From Brugia malayi (taxonomy: Eukaryota; Nematoda; Chromadorea; Rhabditida; Onchocercidae): 64,000 bases of DNA. The translations under genes and the position numbers were made by a program. Shown in pieces: positions 35,479 through 47,700 of this stretch; within the stretch, counting starts at the first letter, position 1; the number at the start of each line of letters is the position of its first letter. Location: contig NW_025062479.1 of NCBI RefSeq assembly GCF_000002995.4, positions 7,741,721-7,805,720 of the forward strand. Direction: 5' to 3'. Below the pieces are notes generated by a model. The model was not told where the DNA came from. It saw nothing but the letters and a program-made list of their open reading frames with translations, and searched no databases.

Positions 35479-38400
35479 AAAGCTCCATAATTTTTAATCT
35501 ATTCAGAGTTCGTAATCCTGCAATTTATAAAATTTTTTTGCTTTGAAAGTAGTTATGAGAGGAAAAGAATGAATGTGTTTGAAGTGGTAAAGAAACAAAT
35601 AAAATTGAACCATCAAGGAGAAAATTCACATCAGAATTTCGAATTATTTTATTTTTAGTGAAAATTCTCTTCACTCTAGCTCTTTCAATCGTTGCTATAA
35701 AAAAGATGAATATGCCTATACTACCATTCCACTATGTGAATTCTTTTAATGGCATGATGCTGATTGGGATTCCTTAACCACACTCTCTAGATTATACAAA
35801 AATTTGGATAATTTATGGAACGCCTTCAAGCAGTCTGTTTAAAAATTCATATTTGCTTTATTTCAATTAAATTTTATTTTTTCTCTGCACATATACCCGC
35901 AGTAAACGGCATTGCTGTTAAGGAATGACAGTGAAAATAACTGAGAATTAACAGTTAAAAGGAATGATAAAGAAACTGTCCATATCTAACCAGTAGCTCT
36001 TGGATTTTTAGGAAGTGGAGATGATTAATGATTGAATCAGAAATCGTTTAGCATTCAAAAAATGCACTATTTCTTTATTTAAAAAGCTCAAATGTAGAAG
36101 ATTATATGATTTATATGAATTTCATGAAAATAGAAGTAAACTATAAATTAAAAAGTAATAAGACACCTATAATTAAACTGAACAGTAAAGAGGGAGGAGA
36201 ATTTGCGAAATGAGGAAATGCTTATGTGTACATAATGTGGTATTACAAACCAAAAGATATTTTCAGTAGTTTAAAATATTCACTCCTTTTCAATTTACTT
36301 TTCCTGATACTATTTTTAACTGCTCAGTGTGCTATATTTCGCATACTTATTTTCCGAATATTTTCAATAGTTCATTTGCAACATCCCAACACTTTTCATT
36401 CCTACAGGAATAATAATTGCTGCATGCTATTTGCATTGAGAAAACTAGTACTTCAAACTCTCCTTTTTTTTTTTTTTTTTTCTATTTATTTTTTTTTTTC
36501 TGCAAGAAAATGCTTCTCGACGAAATTTACATCTGTTATACACACAATGATTCTTATTGATTTTTAAAATTCAGGGCACTTCTGATTTTTGCGTTCTTAT
36601 AAACTTTTAGAAATGACAATTCCGGCAATAATGAAACTGTCATAGTAAAACTTGGTGATAGTGTTATCGGTCATGAAAAATAAAAGTGGTAATTTAGTGT
36701 TATAATAAGAGGTTTGATTGGCTCATATGAATTCTAATTTTTTTAAGTTTTGTTTTGTTATAGATTACATATATAGAGAAGGAAAAGATTTCTGTGGTGC
36801 TTTCAAAACGTTAACACAGCATACACAGAAGCATTTTTAAGTTCGGTCATTAAATATCATTTATAAAAAAAAAAATCGTTGATTGAGTACAAGAGGTGAA
36901 AATATCTTATAATGAACTGAAATTTCTTTATTCACTTGGTCAATTTATTATGTGCAAAATCGATACTTTAGTTAGTTGAAATTTGATTTTAGAATCTGCA
37001 AGTATTTAGTGATTTTAGACTTCTTTATTTTATAAACAGTATTTTTTTTTTCACTATCAGTGATATAACTATTGGCCACTATTTAGGTTAGTACATATTT
37101 GTTTATTTTTAATACTATACCAAATTATAGTTAAACATCATTAGAAATTATATTTATTCATAGAGTGAAGTACAAGCACATGCTTTCCCACTTATTTAGA
37201 GAAAATAGGTGCTGATCAACTTACTATAGCTTACGTAATAATCTGTTTATTCGATAAAAATATTTGGCTCTCTAAATGATTTCATTAAGTGGTAAAAAAA
37301 TTCCTGATATCAAATTATGAATGCTTTTCGTCACTTTTTGAACTCATAAACTTTTAAATCTCAACTTTGGACAAGTATTTCATTCCTACGCTTTATTAGC
37401 CTTTCTGCTTTAACTATTTTTTAGACTAATCTCTTCTATTATATATTAGAAAACAGGAACTTAATTTCGTAGCATGTAAATGTTTTTAAAACCATAAATA
37501 AATGTGAATGCTTAATGATTCAGGAAGTTGTTCTCAATTCCTTGTCCTCGTCTTCTTTTTACTTATCTTTTTCCGTCTTTACTCCAACCCCTTCTCTTCT
37601 TTATTTCTTTTTAGACTTTTAAATTTCTTCAGGACTTTCATTTCTCAACTTCCATTTCTTCAGAAAGAAATTTTTTCTTCTTTCCCGTTTTCATTTTTTG
37701 CACTTATCTATTATTTTTTCCGACCTTCCCAATTTCTTTCTCTATCTAAAATCTCACTAGCTTCTGTTTAATCTTATTCAGTATTCTATGGGCAAACGTT
37801 TATGATATACATAAGTACTATTTCAAATCATAATCTAATTCCATCTGGTATTACTTGAAATACATACTCCTCGAAATGTTGAACTCGCTTTAAACAATGT
37901 GCCACCGAGTTATGGAGGCTACATGATACGTGCAAGTCATTTAATGAACATGACAACTAGACTAGTTTGTTGCTCAGTTGAAATTTTCTGAAAACATTTT
38001 TCTATCTCATGCTATGCCACTTATTCTTGATTATTTCTTTTTTTTTTTTGCTTTTGCTTTCAAAAATCTGAATCTGAACTTCGAAAACTTCGGCAAGTAT
38101 AACATCATTCAACCTAGCTAAATATTTAAAAATTGAGGATGAAACAAGATAACATTTACTCCTCGTCAGTGCTGTTCAGATAGTGTTTGCAAGTAATGTG
38201 ATCATAGTAAAGAGACTTAAGCAAGTGCTTAAGCTTTTGTTTTTGCTTTATACTTCTTAAAACGATATTGATGTAGAAATGTAATATAAATGACAGTATT
38301 GATATTTTTCAAATACAGAATGACTATCAATGTCTTAGTACCAGCGTGTTTCTTCATGTTAATTGTATCTCTGTAATATAACTAACTCTCAAAGTATTAC

Positions 38401-38573
38401 ATTTTAGAACAAGGCGATTTTCGCTATGATAATAAACAATTCTTTATTAAAATTATTAATTTTCACTTGACAACTTACGATCTAGCATCTTATTTTTTAA
38501 AATATAAAATTTTGTAAAACATTTACAAAATTGGTCTGGAATAAAATGAAGCCTCAGTTCACGGTTTTGTTGT

Positions 38574-38695
38574 TTAAAGTAGCTTTTGTTCACCTTCTCG
38601 TAAAATCTTACAACCTGCCTTATCTGCAGCAACAATTAATGAATTTAATTGTGCACTATGAATTAACCAACCATTACGAGATCGTTGTCCACTTA
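38574..38695 (-). CDS. Orphan terminal-exon-like piece
   Basis: After a strong minus-strand acceptor (TTTTCCCAG) a 39-codon frame reads SGQRSRNGWLIHSAQLNSLI, then VAADKAGCKILREGEQKLL-stop. It looks like ordinary soluble protein sequence, not AT-rich noise, yet it lies just upstream of a plus-strand GPCR and I found no preceding minus-strand exon with matching phase. It may be a relic of a duplicated gene or the last exon of an unrecognised one. The plus strand is also open here. Confidence 0.3.
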
Positions 38696-39246
38696 CTGGG
38701 AAAATTACCAGTGAAGAAAAGCTTTGTTCATTGATTTGAAATGGATTTGTTGTTGGCAGGTTATGGAATATAAAAATAAATGTCTTTTCGATAGATCTCA
38801 CTACTTTTCATCACTTAAATGTTATGTTAATGGATGATAATCTTTTCTGTTTCTATTTGTTTTTATGAAATTACAAGCAAGAATGGACAAACCAGTTGCC
38901 CTTTTTAAGAATCAAACGTTGTGTAGAACATGTAATTGGCTTCAGCAAAAATCGTGTTTGTTGGAAATCAGAAAGCATCTACTGGATGAGTGCTGCGTTA
39001 ATGATATTTCAAATTCGTCATGCAAACTATCAATGGTTAGCACAGTAATTAGATGAATAACTTTATTTCAACTTACTATTTTCTTCTTCCCGGTATTTTT
39101 ATCATTACTGTTATTGTTTATTATTGTTATAAATTATTACTAATTAAATATTAGTTATCATTATTACAACTAAAGTGTTGTGTGAAATGTTTTGGTTAAC
39201 GTGGTACATATGCATAAGGATTAGAAAAAAAGCAAAAAAATTTTTA

Positions 39247-42200
39247 ATGATGACATCAACCACTGTACTTGGCATTATAACAAAAATAACAGCAGTAACA
39301 ACGACAATGACAACAGTAACGACGACAGTAACGGCAGCAGTAATCAGCAGTCTTAACATTTTGGATGATATAACTGTATCAAGCTCATTTGATAAAGCAG
39401 CGACTGTTGCAATTATTTGCTTATTAATTGGCATGATAATTGTTGCAACATTAGTTGGTAATTCATTAGTAATTATGGCCGTCTTATTGGTGCGAAAGTT
39501 GAAGATCCAGCCAGCAAACTATTTGTTTGTTTCAATGGCAGTTGCCGACTTCTGTGTCGGCTTATTTGTAATGCCCATTGCATTAATCGATTTGCTTACT
39601 GATCGCTGGATTCTTGGTGGAGTGGTAAGAGCTTTTTATTTTAGTTAAAGTTTTGGTCGATGGTACTTTAAGTAACGATTCTCTACTTTGTGCGGAAAAT
39701 TTCATGAGTCAACGTAATTTCAATGCTGACGATAAATCATACCGCTGATCTGATGATCATTATCATCATCATACGGATTCCTAAGCATTGAGTGCACACA
39801 GCTTTTCATAAATGAAGCACTTAACGGATTTCTACTTCATCCATATGGAATTAACATTTCTTAAAAACGTTGAATCACCTAAATAATATCAGTTGCAGGT
39901 GTGCAGATTTTGGACATCAGCAGATTTAACTTTATGTACAGCTTCTATAGTAAATTTGTGCATGATAAGTGTCGACCGCTATTGCGCCGTTAGTCAACCG
40001 TTACGCTATGCCGCTCAGCGTACTCGTCAACGAATATTCTGTTACGTTATTATCGTATGGATTTTATCACTTATTGTCAGCATATCACCACTTGTTATTT
40101 GGCCAGCAAAAAATACTGAAGGGAAATGTCAAGTCAGCTTTTCTTCTTTTAATAATTAATCACATCAGATAGAAATTGACTCATATTCAATTGTAACAAA
40201 TAATGAACTCGTAAGAAATTATTCAGTTCTTACTCCAAAAGAGTGTTCTACCATACTGCTATTTCCTATCATCTCTCCTAATTTATGCTCCATAAATATA
40301 AATGATTTTTTTTGAATGAACTAGGAATTGAATTCATGCTCATGAATTATGTATTATGGTTTTTATACTTCACACTGTTTTATCGTAGGAACTGTGAAGT
40401 CAAATAGCTGCAAGTGATCACGAACACTAAAAACTTTTTTTGGAGCATTTTTTGAAATACCAGAACATGAGGAGAACAGTGAAATTCAGTAAAAAGAAAA
40501 TGCAGACCTTTAGAAGACAACTGCAGTAAAAAGTGAAATGCTTATTCTTAGAAAAAGTATCTCTTTGGTGGGAAAGAATGTGTGAAAAAAGAATAAATAA
40601 AATGGATTCGTAGGAGCATCATCTTTGGTTTAAAATGTTTTACTTCTTATATCAGATTTCAAATTGCTTCTTATTTTCATTTGTAAAATAAATGATGCAA
40701 TAATCTATTTTTACCAGTCCATTTTTCTGAAAAGGCTTTTTTGTGTTCATCCTCATTCAGTGTGCTTGATGTCTTAGCTCCAAGAAATTAAAGAAGAAGC
40801 GGAAAATAAGCTTAGAGAAACCAATTTAAATCAAAGATGATGCTCCCACGAACCCAACAGATATGAGCGCTGTTAAGCTAGTTTAAAAAGCATGCTATAA
40901 ATCACATTTTGATAAAAAAGAGCCGAGTTAGGGACGAGTTCTTCATTTCGAGATCTATGTGTTTTCACTTTTTGCTTCTCAAATTCTGTGCACTTGATTG
41001 TTTCACAAAGACGGTATATTAGAGACAGCCCCACAAAGGGAATTCTCGAAATATAGTTTGAAAATGTAAGTACAACTTTCATTTCAATCAAACTTCTGCA
41101 TACATGTGAAACGCACCTTTGAATTACGAGCCATTTCATAAATTTTTAATTTAAAATCTTTAAAGAGAGAAAATCTTTCTAGTCCTGGGCACGAAATCTT
41201 AAAGTTACTTGTAACTGGCATTTAATCATCTTTTCGTTATTTATTAAGACATTTGGTAATTCATTCTTAAAGATCTTCAAAGGAAAGCTAAATTAAATCT
41301 AATCATTCCAAATTAAGATGGGATAGTACCGCTAAAACAGTTCAGCAGTTAATTAAACAGATATAACAGACTGTTAACTAAGTTTTAACAAATTTCTGAG
41401 ACTACAACATATAGTGCATATCAGTGAGATGATCACAAGTCAATATCAGAGTTAATCGTCATTTGCTATAGCAATAGCAGTTACCTAAAGTGCATGCATA
41501 AATGTACTCTTTCAATTTTTAGGTCATTCAAAATCCAGTTTATCAAATCTATGCTACGATAATTGCATTTTATGGTCCTACATGTATTATGGTAATATTA
41601 TATGCAAAAATGTGGTTGGCTGCTAAACGACTATCTGAACGTGATCGTCTTTTAATAGTTGGAACAAATCGAAGTGTTAATGGCACCATCCTTGCCAAGC
41701 CACATAGTCCAGCTAGCCTAAATGAGCCGTCAAGTCGGAGTAATAATAATAATAATGAGAATAATAATAATAGTACTGATAATAATAATAATAACAATAG
41801 TCGTCTTCATCATCACCATCATTATCATTATCGTCAACAGTATCATCATCATCGTCCCCCAGCCATTTTACAAAAAATACCAATGGTACTTTTTTATGTT
41901 TTAACTACTCTTTTCATATTTTTGACTAAAATAAGTAAAAGTGAAATAATAGATTTTAAGTTTTTAATTAAAGTTTCTGTTTCAGTAAAATTTTATTCTC
42001 AGCAAACAGTAACTAAACTTCATTTAACGTATAGCTTATCTGTTTCGCTAAATTCTAAAACAAACGAGATTAACACATTAGTTATTAACGATATCAGAAT
42101 ACGAGTTTCCCTTTAATAGGACTACAGAACTCAAAGTGCCATACACTATAAATCACAACTTTATTTGTCCGATGGCACGATGCCTAAGTCCGGTAAATGG

Positions 42201-43239
42201 AAACAATTCCAGTTCTTTTCCAGTACAGCTGAAGCTTCTTTTCTACAATTCCTCTCATGCGGTCAATTTCTTATTACAAAAAAAAAAAAAAAAAAACGAA
42301 ATTCCCTTATTACAAAGCAGAAATAACGCAAGCCATTAAATATCTATTAACGCTATTTAGCATTGATCAGCATTTCATTGATCACGTTCTCAGCATATTT
42401 TACAGTCAGGTCACTGCCTGTCGAAATGTAGGATGTGCACATTTTCAAGGTTATCGTAAGGTTTTCCATCCATCAAAACGAAAGAAAAAGTACATTATGG
42501 ATGTTTTTAAACGTCCTAAAACGTTTGCTGAGGAATACATTTAACTATGATCATTCTAATGTTTTGAATGCAACTTTTCCTCAACTTCATTTTTTCTCAA
42601 AAATTTATTGGCAGAGAAACTAATTTTTCTAGGTGCACATAAATAAATTTCATGAAAAAAGTGAAGGAAAGGCACGTAAGACGCTCGGTATAATGATGAG
42701 TGTTTTTGTGATATGTTGGCTACCATTCTTTCTATTGGCACTCTTGAAATCCCAGGGATTCCTGCCGCCAAATTGGTTGGATCATCTAGCACTTTGGCTT
42801 GGTTATTCGAACAGGTTTGTTGAGCGTTCTGTTTAGTACTTTATTAAAGGATTCACTGAATAAAAGAAACCACTTCTCTAATCCAATTAGTAAGCCTGAG
42901 AACTGAACGCTTAAAATTATCTTTCGTCTACGAATTATAATTGCACTATAAAAAAAGGAAACTTTAATGATCAGAAGAGGAAGGAAAACCACGAATATTC
43001 TTGAAATAATGAGATAAGGGACGAATTATGTGAAGACAGAGGTGGTCAGTTTATTTACCCTCTTTGTTCTATTTGTAACTTCAAATAAAATTTTCAGCCT
43101 AATGAATCCGCTGATTTATTGCAAACATAATCGTGAGTTTCGCATACCCATTCGCGAAATGCTGTGTTGTCGTTTTCGTACCTTGCATTCTGTAATGCGG
43201 AAAGAAAGTTTTACGAGTAAATATGGCCCTTCACGGTAA
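39247..43239 (+). CDS. Biogenic-amine-type G protein-coupled receptor
   Basis: Rhodopsin-family receptor, probably for an amine transmitter. Six exons fit by phase: 39247-39624, 39899-40132, 41523-41885, 42410-42460, 42633-42814 and 43098-43239, about 449 residues. The N-terminus is Thr-rich. TM1 carries GNSLVIMAVLL, TM2 ends in ADFCVGLFVMPIALIDLLTD, and exon 2 opens with the TM3 Cys. The amine-binding Asp lies in ADLTLCTASIVNLCMISVDRY-type sequence with an intact DRY. ECL2 has the partner Cys (EGKCQ). TM6 shows CWLPFF, TM7 NPLIY, and the C-tail is short and basic (CCRFRTLHSVMRKESF). ICL3 contains poly-Asn and poly-His runs. TM5 (VYQIYATIIAFYGP) lacks the usual serines. An in-frame ATG at 39187 would add 20 residues. 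The exon 4 end is uncertain (42460 or 42502). The exact ligand class is not assignable by eye. Confidence 0.88.
40603..40856. mobile_element. Inverted-repeat element in GPCR intron
   Basis: TGGATTCGTAGGAGCATCAT with CTTTGGTTTAAA at 40603-40636 is matched in reverse complement by 40823-40856 (TTTAAATCAAAGATGATGCT with CCCACGAACCCA). About 30 of 34 bases agree, and weaker similarity continues inward. The spacer of about 190 bases has no coding potential. It is consistent with a short non-autonomous DNA element; its arms differ from those of the element at 35.1 kb. Confidence 0.55.
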
Positions 43240-44788
43240 TAATTCTTATTTAAAACAAGCCGAAATTCTTTTGCTTAATCAACAGACAGCACATGATTCT
43301 CACAAATAGCTACGTGGAAATTAAAACTACTAGTTTTTTAAAGACTTTCTTGTAGCATTTTAAAAGAATGGAACCACTCACTTTTTGTCTTCGAAAGTGA
43401 TGGATTAACAAAAGTTCTAAAAAAACTATCACGAGACGAGTGTCTCGTCAATTGCTTATTTTACGAGAACTTGCACACATAGTATCAATTTTTAAAAAAA
43501 GAATAAGTCTAGCTGCTAAGCTAAACTTCGTTTCTACTTTCAAATAAGTAGTAGTTAATGGTATCCCTGAAGGCTACGTGAAGAAAAGACTTAAAGTCGT
43601 CAAGATTTGAAGTTAATATTGTGAATGGGTCAATATTTTCCAGAAAAGTAACGAGTAACCACTTCAGATTTCGAGCAGTACAAAGCACACCGATGATACT
43701 AAAAACATCTGCCATTTGAAAAAAAAAAAAAAAACAGTAATTATAAGCGAACTTAAAATTTCAAGAACTTAATTTAGTTATCTGTGTCTTACATAATCCC
43801 TACTATGCAAATTCTTCTTTAATTGTGCTAGTATTTGTGTTACCAGTTATGCCAGTATGACTTTGAATCAGATCTCAGCGAAGTGTATTTTATATAAAAA
43901 TATTCAGTTTTTTTCTGGTTTCCAATAACACTCAAGAACGAAGACGCCGTTAAATATGAAATAGAAACTTCTTAGGAATCAGATTCACGATCCCCACAAA
44001 TTCAGAACTAAACACCTTAACTTCATCAAAACGGCAAAAAGTCAAGAATTAGGCAGCAATAAAGGGAACAAATATTCCATAAGGTAAAATCGAAAACCAT
44101 TCAACTACAAAACATTAATACAAAAATTAACATACAATAAGTCAGAGACAGCACAGCTTAGATTAGCTATGCGTGGTGAACAAAAAAAAAAAGTTTTGCG
44201 AACACCACCAACAATTTCCCTGTTAATTTTTTTTTTGGATTAATGCTCTGTGGTTGGATGGTTTTCGCTTTAGAATTTTTAGCTTTGAAATTTCTTAGAA
44301 GTTATGAATAAAATTTCGTAAACGTTTTAAAACATAGCAAAGAATCAGAGAATCCTTCTAAAATTATCTTATGCAGAACAACAAAAACATCTTTTTGTGA
44401 CTTGCGCTAAATATTACTTTTGATTAAGTAATATCAGAAATACTAATAATACCTACAAATACTTCAAACAGTATTTGTTTGAAGAGTGACTAAAAAACGA
44501 ATATTTTTTAAAATATTGCGGAAATAAATCGTCATTGTAAACTCATCCTCAGAGATTAAATAACCGCAGAATTTGATAAACTAATTAATAAAACAAAGAA
44601 ATTAATTTTTATAAATGAAATGATGCCATGTCGTTATCATTAGAAACTATCCCCGTTACCAAGCTACCTCTCCAATATCTGCTCATAACTGGTAATTAAA
44701 AGTTGCTTGAAATTCAGCTTATTCCAAACCCACATCCATGCGAAAATTAAAAACCAGTGATGAGTTGCTATTCTGCTAGCGCAATAAA
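43240..44788. other. Intergenic between convergent GPCR and MIC60 genes
   Basis: Tail-to-tail spacer of about 1.5 kb. It presumably holds both 3' UTRs. Poly-A runs and short overlapping frames only; no further gene or RNA is supported. Confidence 0.6.
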
Positions 44789-47700
44789 TTAATATACAGA
44801 TGAATAATTATTGACAGCAGCATGTGCAAGAAGTAACTCAGCAATAAAACGTGCTTCCAGATGTGTTCGAACATCATTTATCCAGCTACGTGCTACAAAC
44901 CTTGCTGGGCCCGTCAAAAGCTGTAAAATCCGTACCGCCGAATTCAAATCCCCTTCTGCTACAAAACTTTTTGCTCTTGACAGTACTTCATAGGAATCCA
45001 ATGTCATCGGATCAAATTTTGCCTGAAATATATAAGGCTTCGAATTTCATGCTCACAATCAACTAAATTTCATCTCGTGCGCAAATGAAAATGCAGTAAC
45101 ATACATTAAAAAGAGGTTAGCAGCTGCATCAGTATGAAACACATAGAGAAAAGTTCATGTTAAAGTCAGAGTTCGAAAAAGAACTTCGCTACCATTTTCG
45201 GAAATTTCCCAGGAGGATCGAAAGACATCGCATTCTGCAAGTATGATAAACCGTACTGGAATACCCCAACATTGCTTTCATCCATTTTGGCCACTCGGCG
45301 ACAAATTTTATATAGCTGAAAGGATAAATGTAGAAAATGCATAGATATGTAATATAAGGTATAAAAATTAACTGCAAGAAATTTTAAACGACTACCTTAG
45401 TGAATCTTGCCTTCAAATCTTCTTCAGTATAAACACCATTATATATTGTTTCATCTGGAAGTGCATTAACCAGACACGCCACAAATTCATCATTACAGTC
45501 AGCTTCTCGAATCATTTGAAGCTACAAAATATTTTCTGATGAAAAAAGTGTACAGAAGCTTATTTATGAATGTAACTGGCTTATACTAAAAAAGTTGTAA
45601 AATAATTCAGCTACTTCAGTTGCTAATGGTTTACGGCGTGCATCATCATTAGTACCACTTCTTTCTCCATTTATCACAGAATCGATCAAATTATGAGCAG
45701 CTATCCATATTTGCTTAGCACGACGATTTTCGACATCCTTTAAATAATTTGTAATTGGAAAAGACAATTAACTGTCTTCGCAATTATTTTGTATTTCATT
45801 TCGTTTCTGGTATTGAATAATAAAGATCTTATGATAACAGTATTTTCTTACTGATATTACTGATAACAATCTAGTTCAAAGCACGATATTAAATGTTCCT
45901 TAGAACCATAAAGTTAATCAGAAACATAATGAACCTGATTAGCTAACCAAGTAAAACCAAATAAACAAAAAATTAGCAGTTTAAACAACGGTATGTGATT
46001 AAGAAACGGTTGCAATTAATTTCTTATAATTTACGAGGAAAAAACACCTGTGAAGTTCGTGATTTCAAAGCAGCTTCAATCCCCTCTAGCTTACCCTGTG
46101 CAGCTGCTAATTCCTTACTAAGTTCAGAACGCCATTCGATAATAGCTTCTTCAATCTAAAATATCAAAATGAAGCTTATATGTAAATGAAAAGAAAAAAA
46201 AATGATAACGAAAAAAACGGACCGAAATAATAGAAGACTCTACCAGCCAAATTTTTTTCCACTGATTTTCAAAATCACAAGTTTTTTTAAAGGCTAACCT
46301 TCTGCTTCTCTTCAATTTCAAAAAGATTTCTTTGCACACGTACAACTTCTTCAATATGATCAGAATGAGCAGCAGCTGCTTTTTGCAGTTTCTCTTCAAG
46401 TTCAGCTTCCCACTGTTCTCTTTGCATTGAAAGCTGAAAATAATAAAATCCAGAAACGATAACACCAAAAAACTATAAATTATAACACGAACCAATATGA
46501 AACCTTACCACTTTCTCAGCTTCTAACTGGATTTCTTCACGGGCTGCTTGTATCTTTAGATTTATTTCTTCCTCGGTTAGTCTACTTTGGGATTTTCTTT
46601 GTTCTTCTAAAGCACATGCGATATTCTGCTCTTCGCGAACCTAAAAATCCTTATTCTCCGGTCATAACTTCGGAAAAAAACTAAATTTTACGCGCTAAAA
46701 TACTCACTGTAATGACGATGTCTGGCATTGCTAGAACATAACGAAATTTACTGATTACAAGTATGCAGTGGACGTGCGATAAGCACACAGCAGCAGACTG
46801 AGTCTGGATTTGCAAAAAACTAAAGGCAAATCACACTAATGAAGAAATTTTAATCGCGTAAACAATGTCTATAGCGAAAATATACCGTCCGAATGTAGAC
46901 AAACCAGAAAAAAGCATACTTGCTGTTCTGCAAGTTGTTTCCTTAACTGATCCACTTTTAAATGTGCATGTGCAATTAGTGCATTCAATTCTTCTTCGTT
47001 CAATTTAGAATCTGTGATTGGAAAACCGTATGAAAATTATAAAAGTCGTGTTAAAAAAAAAAAAAAAAAATTAAAGATCACTTGATTCTAAAAATTCTGG
47101 GTACAGAAACGACCTGAATGTCTTAAATTTATCATCATAAATAAAATGAGTCACCGGCTACTCCATATTTGAATATTTCAAGTCATCTAATGAAATCCTT
47201 AAACTACCACAATTTTAATTTCGTCATTTAAATTCTGTTCCAAAGTGAAATTTAAAAAATTTTTTTTTGTTTAAATTGTCAAATAACTACGATAGGATGT
47301 GGGCAGATCCTATGCAACGCAAAGAAAAATGTTAATTAAATTCAAAATATATTTTTTTTGAATTGCAATTTTATAACCTCATTTTCACTTAAAACAAAAT
47401 TACAATCCATTTCCTTGTTAGGAATTCACACAAACTGTAGGATTTTCATAAGAACCATTGTTTTTTTTTTTTTTTTTTTTAATAAAATGGTAAACTCGGT
47501 TTTCTAATCATTTTCGACAATCATCCAATATTTCTTTACTTTCCAAAAAAATAACCTTGCGCATGGATATCAACATTTGGAAGAACTGATTTCAACTCAG
47601 ATGCAAACTGCTTCCGGCTCTTATCAATCAATTCTTTGTATTCATTGAGAATACGTCCTTCATTACGAGTTTTCCTGACTAACAAATTCATTTCATCAAG

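Larger units (their letters stand above)
29293..38500. other. Gene desert
   Basis: No supported gene on either strand. Minus frames at 30341-30622 and 30673-30855 are open, but I see no convincing exon partners. Phe-rich frames at 36226-36567 and 37508-37771 come from T-rich sequence. The stretch holds the TATC microsatellite, a hairpin near 33.75 kb, an inverted-repeat element at 35.1-35.5 kb and several poly-A/T runs (for example 35047-35064). Confidence 0.6.

Noticed and set aside
36226..36567. 113-codon plus-strand frame
   Set aside because: Phe/Leu/Ile-rich translation of T-rich sequence, including a long T run; no splice context or motif.
37508..37771. 87-codon plus-strand frame rich in Phe and Leu
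   Set aside because: Comes from a CTTTTT-rich stretch; low complexity, no recognisable protein features.
39144..39434. Val-rich minus-strand frame
   Set aside because: Antisense shadow of the Thr-rich N-terminus of the GPCR.
41570..41797. Leu-rich minus-strand frame
   Set aside because: Antisense shadow of the poly-Asn codons in the GPCR exon.
45587..45614. Extension of the MIC60 exon to a donor at 45587
   Set aside because: It breaks phase with the next exon and inserts residues where mitofilin homologues join directly; the donor at 45614 keeps the frame and the alignment.
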